The notes beneath the pieces were generated by a model. That model ran no database searches. It saw nothing but the letters and a program-made list of their open reading frames with translations, and was not told the origin of the DNA. A DNA stretch of 64,000 nucleotides from assembly GCA_021397845.1 (NCBI GenBank), contig CM038040.1:43977088-44041087 (forward strand), written 5' to 3'. A program made the position numbers and the translations under genes. Positions 22,674-34,565 of the stretch are shown piece after piece. This DNA comes from Areca catechu (Eukaryota; Streptophyta; Magnoliopsida; Arecales; Arecaceae). Numbering within the stretch: the stretch's first letter is position 1; every line of letters starts with the position of its first letter.

Positions 22674-23672
22674 GCATGCATGCAGCATCCACAAAATGCA
22701 CTCAATATTTATCCGGCCTGCGGCAGATGACATCCACAAGTGCACCACAGGAGATATGTGCTGCCCAAATTTTGTCCATAGATTCTTGCATCAAATCCTG
22801 AGAACTCGAGAAAGAAGCGAGCTCGAGTCCATCCTCACCCATTCAAAGAGCAGAAGATGGATGCATGCATTCATGTGCATGCGCATTCTCGCATTCGAAC
22901 AATGCAATTAATGATAGAATAATCAGCATCAAGTCAACTATTTTTTATTTTTTATTTTTTTCTCCCTTCAAATAGACCTTTTGAAGATATTGTCATTGTG
23001 TTTCTCTTAATTATATGATCGATCTCCTCCAACCATTATTTCATTGTTGGATAGCTTTATTTGCTTCATGACTGCGGTAATATATTGAAACATGTGTGTA
23101 GAAGGCTAATACCAAGGTTCACTTGCAAAAATGTCAAGTTCAATTTTTATTTTTCTTGAGAAATAAGTTCAATCATTAGTTTTCTCCTAAAATATGAAAA
23201 AGGATGAAAAATGATTTTTGGAGAGGAACCACAAATTTCCAGTACGTTGGCTCTCTTAAGTTGACTCTCTAGGTTGGATTTGTTGCAAGCACGGTAAAAT
23301 CCAAAAAAAAAAAGGCATTAAATTGCTGAAAAGACAGAAGTAATCAAAATTAATTAGCTGACAAAGACACCATTCCATTCCTTTAAAAAACAATTTTTTT
23401 TTTTTTTTTAAAAAAAAAGACGGTAAAACCATTCCAATTTTTTGGCTAGAAGGTGACAACCTTAGTTTTTTCATCTGAAATTAGAGCTTAATTAGCATTT
23501 CCTCGGATAATACAACAGAAAACTGTCGACTTTTATAGCTATCACAACAGTGATCCTATGTGATAAGATTGTTTACAAAATTTGACTTAACTTCATAATA
23601 TTAAACAATATAATATATATAGCACACCCATAGATCTTCATATTTGCCACTAAAACAAATTTCCATTCTGCT

Positions 23673-25321
23673 TTAATATGTAATATCCTGATAGAAGCTC
23701 TGTTGAACTTCAAGTGCTAATTCCTCCACACTAAGTTGGCAGTCAAATCCAATCTGCAAACGCAACAAGCGAAAAACATAAATAAGTTCAACTAGATCAT
23801 TTAAGTTTTCAGTAAAATACACTATTAATAACATTTAGAATCTAGAATGTAGTTTAGTTTTCTCCACTATATATAAAAACTAATTGTCTTGGAACCTGTT
23901 TGCTTCTATAACCTGGCATATATGTGTGGTGCAGGAAGAAGAAATTTATTTGCTTTCAAGGAAAAGGAGTCCTTGTCCCAAAAACATATTCCAAATACTA
24001 GTATTTCATAACTTAGAAAGATATAACACAGTGTACCTAAAAATTAATTAAGTGAGTTGCATGCGGTACGAGGCAAAATGTGCTTTCTTTCTTTCTTCTA
24101 AAGCTATGTCTTTATCTTTCCTTAACAATAAAATATAGTCACATTAATTCCTAGGAAATTTAAGAATAATATATATATGGCTGTAGTCTATACTATATGT
24201 ACATGTATGATTATCTGATGTATCCTTTTCTCTTTTCTTTCTCGCAAACATATATATATATATATATATATGATGATATTTTAGATATTATGTTCATTTG
24301 TAAGTGTATTAAATGTGCAGACACACTCGTCAAACAACATCATAAAATGTATGATGGATATCTAAGTACCTTAATGACAAAGGAGTAGAGTACAGTGTCT
24401 TCCATGCTGCTTATATTGAGATGGAGGATTTCGAAGGCCAATCTCTCCAGCACAGTAATTATCTTGATGACTTGACCGGGGATGCGCTTGGAAAGGGTTC
24501 TCAAATGAACATTCGAGCCTGAGATTTTGGCCTCAACATCTGCAACTGGTGAGTTGCAACATGCCCCAAGTTCCTTGACGATGTCCGAGTCATGAGGATT
24601 GTTCAAAGGTGGCGATGGAGTTAATTGCAACAATGGCCTTGGGCTAGGAGTTGGGCTAGGGCTTAAGCTCTTCCTTCTTTTCTTGGCCTCCAAAGACTGT
24701 AGAACTTCGTGCAACTCCTTGATGAACTCTATGGCTCCTCCAATAATAGATGCTTGGTCTCCCTTATTATATATGATCAATAACAAAGAAAAAAAAAAAA
24801 AAAACCAATATCAATCATAGCCATCTTGTCAAAAATAAGTCCTACTTTGTTTGGTAGGTGAAGAAGAAAATGATGTCCCTTCGAAAGAGTACTTGAAGCC
24901 CCTTCTCAAGAAAAGCATTCTATTAATTAATTTTCGTAAACCTTATCTCACTATATATTGCTAAGTGAATCATTAATTAATTAGCTCTATGATTGTTCTT
25001 CAAGATGAAAATCTAACAATGCAAAAACATAATTTATTCATGATTAACAAACAGTACTCTAATAATCCTGGTTCTCTGAAAATTATTTGGGATCAGAAGG
25101 AGAAAGAACAAGATGGCTTAAGGCGCACAAATCGATCCAAAGCGCCTACATTAATTGTAGCTTGCATGAATAAATGATGATATGCCTATAACTTATGATC
25201 ATGGACTAGTAACAATTATACTTACCCTTTTGATGTAAAAACTCGGCGTCAACGAGCGAAGCACCTTGAGATGTTCGTTCATCTGCCTTCTCCTGTTCCT
25301 CTCCACTGCAATGTGAGACAT
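23673..25321 (-). CDS. MUTE: bHLH transcription factor MUTE (stomatal lineage), three exons
   Basis: Complete gene. Exon 1 is 25321-25226 (32 codons, MSHIAVERNRRRQMNEHLK...), exon 2 is 24762-24370 (131 codons), exon 3 is 23753-23673 (26 codons and TAA). All junctions are canonical (AAAAGG|GTAAGT, AATAAG|GGAGAC, ATTAAG|GTACTT, TTGCAG|ATTGG). The protein has 189 residues; Arabidopsis MUTE has about 202. The bHLH spans about residues 1-62, including YIKRGDQASIIGG. A linker (64-84) has six S/T-P sites. KELGACCNSP and the C-terminal SMF/ACT-like domain (about 105-185; VEAKISGSNVHLR, LHLNISSMEDTVLYSFVIK, LSVEELALEVQQSF) set it apart from SPEECHLESS and FAMA. In known plants MUTE partners with SCRM/ICE1 in the nucleus and drives meristemoid-to-guard-mother-cell transition; in grasses it also acts in subsidiary cells. 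No lesion is seen. Confidence 0.97.
23754..24369 (-). other. MUTE intron 2 with (TA)10 microsatellite
   Basis: 616-bp intron with GT-AG ends. It contains a TA dinucleotide run at 24251-24270. No insertion or nested gene is visible. Intron 1 (24763-25225) is 463 bp. Confidence 0.95.
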
Positions 25322-26472
25322 TTTTTTAAAAATTTTTGGCTTCCCAAACTCACAAAAAGGCCACTATTTGTCTGCTGGCCGTCTTCGTCCTACTTCGCCT
25401 TTGCTCACGTACGTATAAATACACGCATGCATGCAGGCTTTGGTGGTGCATGGAATGTGCTGGAATGGCAGCTCTTTACGTGCTCTCATTTAATGGTTGG
25501 GCCGAGCCCCCGTGAGCTGCGTCTTCTCTCTCTTTCTGCGTGTGGCTGCAAGCGGGACGTCTTCTTAGGCTACCATCTCTGTGTCACATATTTTGGCCCG
25601 TTCTATTGATACGAAGGGAGGAATGAAGTGTTTGTAATTTATGGCATGGCAAGGATTTTGGCTCCTAACCTAAACCTCATGCATGTCTGCATTGATTACG
25701 TACTCACCTTCTCACGGGTCTTCACCGGCCTACGTACACATACTTCTATGTAGCTCGAGTCCTTGTTGAAGTAGCCATGGGTGGTGGCCAGGTTGGTTGC
25801 CGAGATGAGTCAAATTAAACCGAGGGTTGCAGGGTCCTATCTTTAAGATTGATTGGTCTTGTTTCACGACGTCGACCATTGGATCATGAAACACACAGAT
25901 CTCCAAGCAATCTAATTGTGGGTTTGCACTAAGGAAGGAGAATATCCTTCTTTCTTGAGGAAGATATATACACCACAAAACGGAAATTGACTGCCTCATA
26001 TATTTAAGAAAGCAGCTTGAATATTCTGCTGGCAGGCAGGCATACAAGTTTGTGATCGAGGTCATTATTAGCAGGCTCCTCTCTTTTAAAGCCTTTCTCT
26101 TGCTGTGGAGGATGCAGAGTTCGAATATTACTAATAATATGTTATTAAAATATTTCTCAAGGTTTTTTTTTAAAAAAAAAATCAAATTAATTATGACCTA
26201 TAGATCTCGATCCATCCGTTTTGAAAAAATAAACAATAATTGGTACTGACTTTATGCTTCACCATTTATGCTTTATTAATATAGAGGGAAGGTTAATTAG
26301 CGATTGAGATGGTAAGACTATTCGAAAATTTTTAGAGAGCAAATTCGAAAGGAGCATTATTGCTATAGTATGTTTATTTTTTGCACCATTTTTATCTTCT
26401 GGGTTTTATAAAAATGGAAATCGAGTTTCGATTTTTATTTATCTGAAAATAAAAAAAATTGAAACCATTTTG
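25322..26472 (-). promoter_or_regulatory. MUTE upstream region
   Basis: All sequence between the MUTE start codon and T3, about 1.15 kb. The stretch just before the ATG is A/T-rich on the minus strand. A TATTTATA-like element occurs about 90 bp upstream (near 25411-25418); it is not a canonical TATA box and I do not claim it as the core promoter. Open frames on both strands (25271-25609, 25730-26185) show no domain. The T3 LTR starts 1157 bp from the ATG, so distal control elements may be displaced. Confidence 0.5.
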
Positions 26473-26477
26473 ATAGT

Positions 26478-27279
26478 TGTTGCTGCCTGGATCGCCTTCA
26501 CCTGCAGTCCCGGTGGGTCTGGAGATCATGTCCGGTACTTTGGAGAAGATTGGCTCCTGCACTCTTTCCTTTTTGAATCCGGGTGGTCGGACCGGGATAT
26601 CAGCAGAGAAACTTTGATGCTCAAGTTAGTATGACGATCAAAGATAATAGCCCGTTCTCATAGTGGCCTGGACCGTTGCAGAGAGAAGGGTGAGAATTTC
26701 TTTGTAAGTAAGCAAGGGGTTGCTTGCCTCTTATCTTAGTCGGATATCCCTCTTACCATATAGAAGACAACGTCGTGGGACAGGGTCTGAAAGCTTGGTA
26801 GAGCACTTTCTTGTGAAGCGTATCTTTCTGAATGCTGCAACAAATTCGACAGAGGTGACGATACCACGCCCCCGAATCTTGGTTGTCAGGATTTTCCGTA
26901 GTGGCACCGGAATCAGGCTGGTAGTACATGTTCCATTGGGAGTTGCAGCCTTTGTCGACTCCTGGCCTGCCATGACCCGCAGGGGATTTAGCCCGGGCTT
27001 GTGACTCAGCTTGATCAGAGGTTCAACTTAGCCAGAAGCTCTAGCCAGCTTGGAGCCCTACTCAGTCCCGGGGCGCAACTAGGTTAGGAGCTCTTAGTGG
27101 TCTGGAGCTCTGCTCGGTCCGAGGCTCAGCTCAGTTAGGGGCTCTAGCTAGCCCAGAGCCCTACTCGACGCCAGGGCATAACTTGACTGGGAGCTCTAAC
27201 TAACCTGGAGCTCAGCTCGACCCAAGGCTTAGCTCAGTTAAGGGGCCTGCTGGTGCCACGCCGGCACCTACCCACATCA
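26478..27279 (-). repeat. T3 3' LTR
   Basis: 802 bp. In element orientation it begins TGATGTGGGTAGG and ends GCAGCAACA. About four subrepeats of about 60 bp with GGAGCTCT and AGCTCAGTTAGGGGCTC phrases lie at 27005-27250, at the U3 start. Confidence 0.96.
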
Positions 27280-27294
27280 GATGCCCCCCACTTT
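27280..27294 (-). other. T3 polypurine tract
   Basis: Minus strand AAAGTGGGGGGCATC directly precedes the 3' LTR TGATGTGG start. Confidence 0.85.
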
Positions 27295-27860
27295 CAATCC
27301 CGGAGCGCGCTATGGTCTTCCAGGCTTTGGGTGAAGGGACTAATTTGATGTTGTTGACGTGGAGGGTCCTATGGGCCAACATTTAATGGCTGTAATCCCT
27401 AGCGATTTGCATATCCCCCTTCCACCAATAGGGACCGCCATGTGTACAGGGGATGACAATTCGAAATGATGTCCTCGCACCCCTCGATGCAACAGTTCAC
27501 CGTCCGATACTTCCCTCATAGTGAGATGTTGCCACGTGCTCGGATTCCACCGATTTATATGGGGAGAGAGTCACATCTGACTGTTGGGCATGGCTTCAAG
27601 AGGGGCTCTCCGTCTTCTCTAGGAAGACTCTTGCTCTGCTGCTCTTTCAGAGAACTACAAAAAAGAGGAAGAGAGAAAAAAGAAGAAAGGGGCCTCCTTA
27701 TCCAGATTTGAAACCTCGAACCCCTGCCTCCTTTAGGTTAGTCCTTTCTTATTTTTTCTGCCCTTCCCGGTCATCCCAGGAGGGTGTTCTTCTTCGCAGG
27801 CCTAAGTCTTCTTCTGCCTGTCCAGGTCCTTCTTTCCTTTTTTCTATTCCTCAAGTAGCC

Positions 27861-30150
27861 ATGAGTTCTTCCAAGGGCGATCGCCATTTCCTGGAGCATA
27901 CCTTAGATCTTCCGGGTACTGTAGAGTTGTCTTAGGCTAGGCTTCCACCTTCAGATAGCAAGAAGGAGGACATCCCTTTTAGGGTTGCTCGAGGGCCTTG
28001 CCAAGTGGATGGCCCTAGCATACTTGCCCTTCCCCTTTTCCCAGCATCCTCGAACTTGGACCTACCAAGTCAGTCGGGTGCCATCTTGATGATGACCAAG
28101 ATGGACGCCTTTTGCCTTCAAGAGACATATGGGATCCTGAAGATCATCTGGATCTCAACCCTAAGCTTGAATGAGAGGGTCACTTCGGGCGAGCCAGATA
28201 GGATTGTCCTATACAAGGACTTCTTTCTCACAGGCTTCCAGCTCCTCTTCACCCTTTCATTTTATCCTTCTTAGATAATTATAGGTTAATTCCTGCCTGG
28301 CTCACTCCAAATTCCTTTAGGGTCGTCTATTCCTTTATCATCCTGTGCCGCTTTCATAATATAGTTACACAATTTTTTCTCTTCAGGGCCCTCTTCATCC
28401 TGAAGCTCCACCTCATAAAGGAGTGGTGGTTTGTTGCCCCCGGCCAGGAATCCTATGCTTTGAACTACCCACTTTCATCAAGAGGTGGAAAAATTGATAC
28501 CTTTTACTTTCTTTGAAGGGATCAACTGGATTTGGAGCAACCCTAATAGGTCTCCTAATCAAAACACCTCTATGGAGGCCGGTGATCGAGAGGTGTACGA
28601 CCAACTTGTCACCTCGAGGTTTCCCCATGGGTGGGACCTCCTCTCTGAGCAAATAATACCAGGATCAGCCCGATCCAGTCTCTAGGTAAAGGCTATGGTA
28701 CGCTTTCTCTAGCAACTTTTGATGACTAACCAGGTTCTTTTACTGGTGCAATATGAAATTCTCGGTTGACAAGATCAGGCAGATGACCGGAAGCGGATGT
28801 CGATGGGAAAACCTCGTGAGAAACTGGCGAAGAGGTTTCATAAAGGGGAGGCAAGAAAAACTCTAGCACCAATAGCAAAGGTGGCTAGGGCCATCATTTT
28901 GCAGGCTAGCATGGCCACAGAGTCGAGGGAGAAGTCCACAGAGTCTCACCAAGTCCTTGAGATCCGGCCAACATCGCTAGCTGGAGAGATTCCTGACTCC
29001 ACTCGCATCTCCCGTGGTGGCAGGGGTGCAGCCTCCAGGCCCAGCACTGGTAGGCCCTTCCATGATGACTACTCCACCACCCTGGATGGTGGAAATGTCA
29101 ATGACTGTACTACCCCATGCATTGGTCACCCTCGATACCGGGCTAGCCGAGAAGCTGCTCGACTTTATCTTGAACCCCAGGATCGAAGGGAGAGAAGCAA
29201 CCATACCGTGGACAAAACCATCATCGGGATCTTGCCCCAGCTCCTCGTGGTAAGTCCTCTATGCCTCCACCGAGCTTAGGGTTTGAGAGATGGGGAAGCT
29301 GGCTGACACTCTCATTCTAACTCCTAGCTCCAGGTCATCCAGGATGCCTTCCTCGTTAAAGAGGTGTGCTAGCAATTGGTCAGGCAAGAAGTAGAGTCCC
29401 GAAGCAAGGCTGATATCGCATTGATGAAGACCAGGGTCCTGGTGGACCAAGTGCAGTTCCATGAGGCACGAATAAAGGAGTTGGAGGCCGAACTCTAGAA
29501 TTCATGTGACACCATCATCGACCTCGAAGAGCGGGTGATGACCGCGAGATGGAGATTGCCAAAAAGAAGTGCATTGCCCTCCTGGAGGGCCGCTTCCCTT
29601 AGGCCACTGCCAAGTCAATCTGCTAAGAGGGGTAGATTTGCACTCTTCAAGTGTGGCTCAAATCGGTTGAGGATAGGACCGTGGCAGCCGACGAGAAGGC
29701 CATGGTAGCCGAGGCGGTGGTCAAGGTCGCTAGGGAAGAGGCATCTTATGTGGTCATGTGGTACAAGACTTCCACAGAGTTCGAGGATGAGGTGAATGAA
29801 GTGGTCTATGATGCCTTCTATAAGGGCTTCAACAAATGCAAGAGAAATGTAGCGCTTGCCTTCCACCTTTTTGATTTGAAGGACATCATTGTCGACAAGC
29901 CTGAGGAGGTGGGAGGAGCAAGTACCCTCACCCAAAATGATCCTGCCGAAGTTTTGAGGTCGCCAAGCCCGAAGCTGACTTGGTCCTTCATGAGAAGTCT
30001 CAAGCCATCGAAGCCATCAGAATGTCGGCCTAGCTAAGCTCGATGCAAGAGACCATCATGCATGTGATGGCTGAGATGGGGGTGATGATTGATGCCACCA
30101 TGGAAGCCCTTAGGTCCAGCAGGGTCCTGACTTCGAACTCTAACAAGTAG
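27861..30150 (+). pseudogene. T3 antisense ORF, plant gypsy-type transposon domain
   Basis: It runs on the plus strand, opposite to T3 pol. The start chosen is MSSSKGDRHFLEH at 27861. The N-terminal part (28005-28274) has KMDAFCLQETYGILKIIWIS, aligned to EEDLSMIRETYRIL of T1. A phrase VGSSKHRIPGRGQ on the other strand is only a shadow. The middle codes for a helical, charge-rich segment near 29650-29760 (KAMVAEAVVKVAREEASYV). The C-terminal motif is FEDEVNEVVYDAFYKGFNK...FDLKDIIVD (about 29780-29895). An intron with GTAAGT donor is visible at about 29250-29327. It ends at SNSNK-stop near 30150. Several stops break it. Function unknown. Confidence 0.72.
29250..29327 (+). other. Intron in the T3 antisense ORF
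   Basis: Donor CTCGTG|GTAAGT and acceptor AACTCCTAG|CTCCAG; the acceptor could instead be six bases later (CAG at 29331-29333). It is in the orientation of the antisense ORF. Confidence 0.5.
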
Positions 30151-30389
30151 GCGGCTACAATATATTTAGCTTTTTCTTTTCTTTTCTTTTTAAAAAAAAT
30201 TATAAAGCCCCCAGCCTATCGGGGGTCTCCTCCTTTTGTAATATCTTTTTACCAGAAATAAAATCACTTCATTTTGGCATTTTCCCCCCTATTTTTTTTT
30301 TCTTCCTCTTTGTTATCTCCTTCCCTTTCCATCTTCAAACTCCTATTGTTGGCATGCTGACCTCCGCTCGGTTCCTAATAGGATGGGTG

Positions 30390-31140
30390 GAGGATGGTGC
30401 TACGGGACAAATCACAGCATTCCATAGGACTTCATCTGGTTATAGAGTAGGCCATCCCAAATAGGCAGTGCTGTGGAGCATCCTATCAATTTTTTTTTGA
30501 CTTTAGATCAGGTGAATAGGCACCAGTACTGTAGAGCAGAACATCCGGAAGGATGGTGCTATAGAGCATCCTATCGAACTTTGTCTGATTTCTGGTCAGA
30601 TAGGTAGGTGTGGGTGCTATAGAGTAGATCATTTGAAGGGATGATGCTATAGAGCATCCTGTTAGATTTCATTTGATTTCGGATTAGATGGGTAGGTATG
30701 GGTGCTGTGGAGCAGATCATCTAGAGAGATGGTGCTATAGAGCATCCCATCAAACTTCATCTAACTTCGGATCAGATGGGTAGGTATGGGTACTGTGGAG
30801 CAGATCATCCAGAGGGATAGTGCTGTAGAGCATTCCATCAAACTTCATCTAACTTCAGGTCAAATAGGTAGGTGTGGGTATATGGAGCAGATTATCCAGA
30901 GGGACGGAGCTGTAAAGCTTTTCATCGAACTTTGTCTGACTTCAGGTCAGACAGGTAGGTGCGGATGCTATGAAGCAGATCATCCAGAGGAACAATGCTA
31001 TAGAGCATTCCATCGAACTTCGTCTGACTTCGGGTCAAATGGATAGGTATGGGTGCTATGGAGCAGATCATCCAGAGGGATGGTGCTATAGTGACCATCC
31101 TTTTAGACTTCATCTGACTTTGAGTCAGATGGGTAGACAC
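30390..31140 (-). repeat. T3 minisatellite, unit about 88 bp
   Basis: About eight copies containing GGTGCTATAGAGCATCC, ATCAAACTTCATCTAACTTC, GGATCAGATGGGTAGGTATG and GAGCAGATCATCCAGAGG. It lies between integrase and the antisense ORF, as in T1 and T2. Open frames through it are artefacts. Confidence 0.93.
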
Positions 31141-31191
31141 TCTTCTAGGAAAGAGATTAAGAAGCTCAGCCAAAAAGTAACTATATTCAAT

Positions 31192-32420
31192 TTTTGAATA
31201 GGAAATATACATCATTGATAATATATTCTCAGGTTCTCGACATTTCATATCTGCAGGATGTGAGTTCCATCGAGTTTGATGATTCGATACACTCCTCGGT
31301 GTAGTACTTTGACTATCCAGTAGGGTCCTTCCCAATTTGAGGAAAGCTTGCCACGTTCGATTAGCTAGGAAATCTTTGTCCATCATAGGATGAGATCCCC
31401 CAGGTAGAAGGATTTGGGCTTCACATGCAAGTTGTAATATCGAGCCACCCATTGCCAATATGTGGCCATCTGAAGATGGGCTTTGTCCATTGTCTCATCT
31501 AGTAGGTTGAGGTTAAGAAGCAGGCATGTCAGATTGCTTGACTCGTTGAACTACTCTATCCATAGGGTTGGAAGGCCAACCTCCATTGGTATTACGCCTC
31601 GGTGCCAAAAACCAAGTTGAATAGCTTTTCGTTGGTCGAAGCCCAAGGCATAGTGTGGTATGCCCATAGCACACTAAAAAGCTCCTCTATCCACCTACCG
31701 TTAGCTGCATCTAGCCTAGTACGGAGGGCTTAGAGGATCATTCGGTTTGTCACCTCGACCTTTCCATTGGCTTGTGGTGACCTACCGATGTGAATCAATG
31801 ACAAATATTCGAGTCAGCATAGAACTCTTTAAATGTCTAGTTGTCGAATTACCATCCGTTATCTATGAAGACAATATGAGATAGCCCAAAATGATAGATG
31901 ACAAACTTCCAGAAGAAGGATTTTACTTGTTTTTGGATATCTATACTAGGAGTTCCACCTCCACCCACTTGGTGAAGTAGCTGATGGCAATAAGCATGTA
32001 TTTTTGCTGGTTAGAGCCGATGAAAATGGTCCCATTATGTCTATTCCCCACTGGTCAAAAGGTCAAGGGGAAGAGAGTTGGAGCAGCGGGGTAGCCGGTT
32101 GCCACTGGATATGGGCATGCTGCTGGCAATGATTACACTTTTGCTTGAACTCAGTCGCATCCTCTTGCATGGTGTCCCAATAATACCCCTACCTGAGGGC
32201 TTTATAGGCCAGGATCCTATCCCATATGATTTTTGCGGATACATTCATGGATCTCTTAGAGGACGTAAATGGCTTTCGAAGGTCTCAGGCACGTTAATAA
32301 GGGATAGGAATAGGACCTCCTACAGAGTTGCCCATCCATTAACATGAATTAGATGGCTTTCCATTTCAGGAGATCGGCTTCCAAGTGGTTATTAGGCAGG
32401 GTCCCCTCGGTTATGTATTT
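31192..32420 (-). pseudogene. T3 integrase
   Basis: Zinc-binding end CNHCQQHAHIQWQPATPL (about 32100-32140), then QWGIDIMGPF with the first catalytic Asp, ISYFTKWVEVE, VFIDNG with the second Asp, and a C-terminus ending at RIIKLDGTHILQI and LRIYYQ (about 31192). Frameshifts and stops are frequent. Confidence 0.85.
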
Positions 32421-32579
32421 GACTTAAGTGTCTATCTAGCTTGGCTCTTGAGTGACCTTTTGGACCTCATCAACAGCTACGATGTTGGGGGCCTCTAGGT
32501 ACTCAGTAAATACCCACCTCAACGTGGAGTTAGTCGATGTTGTGAGCTTGGAAAGGGTATCGGCGTGGACATTTTCTTT

Positions 32580-33088
32580 TTGAGGGATGTGTGGATGCCG
32601 AAGTACCAAAAGCCTGCTGTGCAGATGCGCACCCTATCCAGGTATTTACCATCATGAGGTCCTGGGCTTCGAACTTGCTAGTGACATGGCTTGTCACAAG
32701 TTGCAAGTTGGTGAAGACCCTCAAGCTCTCCACCCCTTGTTCACAGGACTATCTCAGCCCTGCCAGAAGCATCTCGTACTCAAACTGGTTGTTCGTTATG
32801 TTGAAGAGGAAACGTAATGCATACTTCATGACTACTCCATCTAAGTTGGTGAGGATGAGTTCGACCCCACTCCCCATCAAGTTGGTCGCACCATCCAAAT
32901 GGAGGATCCAAGTGGCCTCCTCATGGGGTGCATGTTACACTAGCTCGATTAGGACCTCCTTTGGGTCATCGTCCACTCATATGCACTCCAATAGGAAGTT
33001 AGCCAAGACTTGGACCTTCTGGGATGACCTTGGATGATATGAGATGTCGAACTTACTGAGCTTCATCACCCACTTAGCCAAGCATCCC
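32580..33088 (-). pseudogene. T3 RNase H, 3' part
   Basis: Begins right at the S1 insertion with GCLAKWVMKLSKFDISYHPR, continues to QFEYEMLLAGLR (catalytic Glu) and VFTNLQLVTSHVTSKFEAQD, where Asn replaces the expected Asp of the FSDSQLV motif. The upstream part of the same domain lies at 38973-39088 on the other side of S1. Confidence 0.88.
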
Positions 33089-34565
33089 TGTTGCCCAGAT
33101 ATGGTGCCCAAAAGGGGGGGTGAATTGGGTATTTAAAAAATTAAAGCAATATATGTGCTACCAGGTTTTAAGGTGAAGAGTGATAGTGCTCAAATAATTG
33201 TGCAACGGAAGCAATGAAATAAATCAACAATTAAAGAGCAAAAGAAGATAAAAAGAGAAGCAATGCAAACACACAAGAAGTATAGTGGTTCGGTGCACCT
33301 AGCACCTACATCCACTCCCCAAGCTCCACTTGGGAATTTCCACTATAATCTTTAGATTACAGCCGACTTGTTTTACCAGGCTCACAAGTCAAAACCTTAC
33401 ACACTTGTTTTGGCTTCGGGCTTACAAGGAACCCTAGTTGGTTTTATCAATTGGCTCACCAACAAACCTCACTCACTTGTTTTGGCTTCGGGCTTACAAG
33501 CAACCCTAGTTGGTTTTATCAATTGGCTCACCAACAAACCTCACACACTTGTTTTGGCTTCGGGCTTACAAGCAATCCTAGTTGGTTTTATCAATTGGCT
33601 CACCAACAAACCTCACACTAGTTTTAAATTCCCTTGAAACTAGCCTACCACAAATAGAATATGAATACAAGGAATAAAAATAAGACAAACTCCTTTTTGA
33701 GCAAAAGATAATTCGATGTAGCTCTTGATGGAGACTCTTCAAGCCTTTCTCTTGGAATCTTGGACCTCACTAAATGCCAAACTCTTGAAAGTTGGATTCC
33801 TCAAAGATGGAAAGCTTTTGGCAAAGGAATCTCTTGGATTTCTCACTCTTTTTGGCTTGGAATTGATTGAAGGCTTTTTACTTTCACTCTAATCCTTTTC
33901 ACTTTGTCTCCATGTTTTTTAAAGTTTGGTGGAGGTTAAATACCTCATTCATGCTGAAACAACTCCACAAGACCGTTAGAATAAAAAATATGGCCGTTTA
34001 TGGCCGTTAGAAATCAAATCAAAAGTTCAGAAAAACTAGCCGTTATGCCATGAGTCGATCTCATGAGTCGACCTCTGGATCAAGTGTCGACCTCAAGAGT
34101 CGACCTCCAGTTTATCTTAGGCAAAAATCCAGAAAACCATAGTTCTGCCCAGTTTGAATTCTCAGGCTATGAGTCGACCTCTGGTGTCGACCTCTGGACA
34201 GGTGTTGACCTCTAGTGGTCGACCTCTGGAGCGTGCTACTGAAGTTTTGCCGTGCCGGCCTTGCTGAACTTTTCTTTTCTTCATGAGTCGACCTCTGGTG
34301 GTCGACCTTTGACAAGGTGTCGACCTCTGGTGTCGACCTCTGAAGCGTGCCACTGAAATTTTAACCTCTTCAAGTCCTTTCATATTAATTCCAAAGTCCA
34401 TATATTTGATTTTTCATTAATTTAAGAACTTTTCAACTGAAATACAAGCATTTCTTCATTCAACATGGTTAAGTACTAAGATCTGAGAAATACACTTAAA
34501 ACACATTAGTACTCATATATACTTAAACATTTTGTCAATCATCAAAATCAAGACCAGAGTCAACA
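33089..34565 (-). repeat. S1 3' LTR
   Basis: Plus-strand ends TGTTGCCC...GAGTCAACA. It matches the S2 LTR over its length. It contains three about 66-bp subrepeats (33398-33625; S2 has two) and a cluster of GTCGAC palindromes (34053-34345). The open frame at 33368-33637 is the subrepeat, not a gene. Confidence 0.95.

Larger units (their letters stand above)
19785..23672. other. Sequence 3' of MUTE, no supported gene
   Basis: AT-rich, non-repetitive DNA downstream of MUTE. It contains a (TA)14 microsatellite, a cluster of CATGCATG palindromes, and an imperfect hairpin at 22597-22673. The open frames at 22108-22401 and 22434-22911 have no motif I recognise and no good coding signature. A stretch near 20430-20720 with repeated GGAAT/ATTCC words may be a decayed small transposon, which I could not prove. 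Confidence 0.55.

Noticed and set aside
22108..22911. Plus-strand frames of 96-98 codons downstream of MUTE
   Set aside because: No motif, poor codon character, overlapping alternatives in other frames. Left as unassigned sequence.
25730..26185. 151-codon minus-strand frame upstream of MUTE
   Set aside because: No domain or homology that I recognise; it lies in A/T-rich promoter-side DNA and starts in a poly-A/T run.
26340..26470. Possible small foldback transposon interrupted by T3 (also 43500-43660)
   Set aside because: Both flanks have A/T-rich words such as AAAAATAAAAA and GAAACCA, but I could not align arms convincingly.
33368..33637. 89-codon frame with LVLASGLQATLVGFINWLTNKPH repeats (also at 37886 and on the minus strand at 54601)
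   Set aside because: It is the S1/S2 LTR subrepeat read through; copy number differs between LTRs and no start or promoter context supports a gene.
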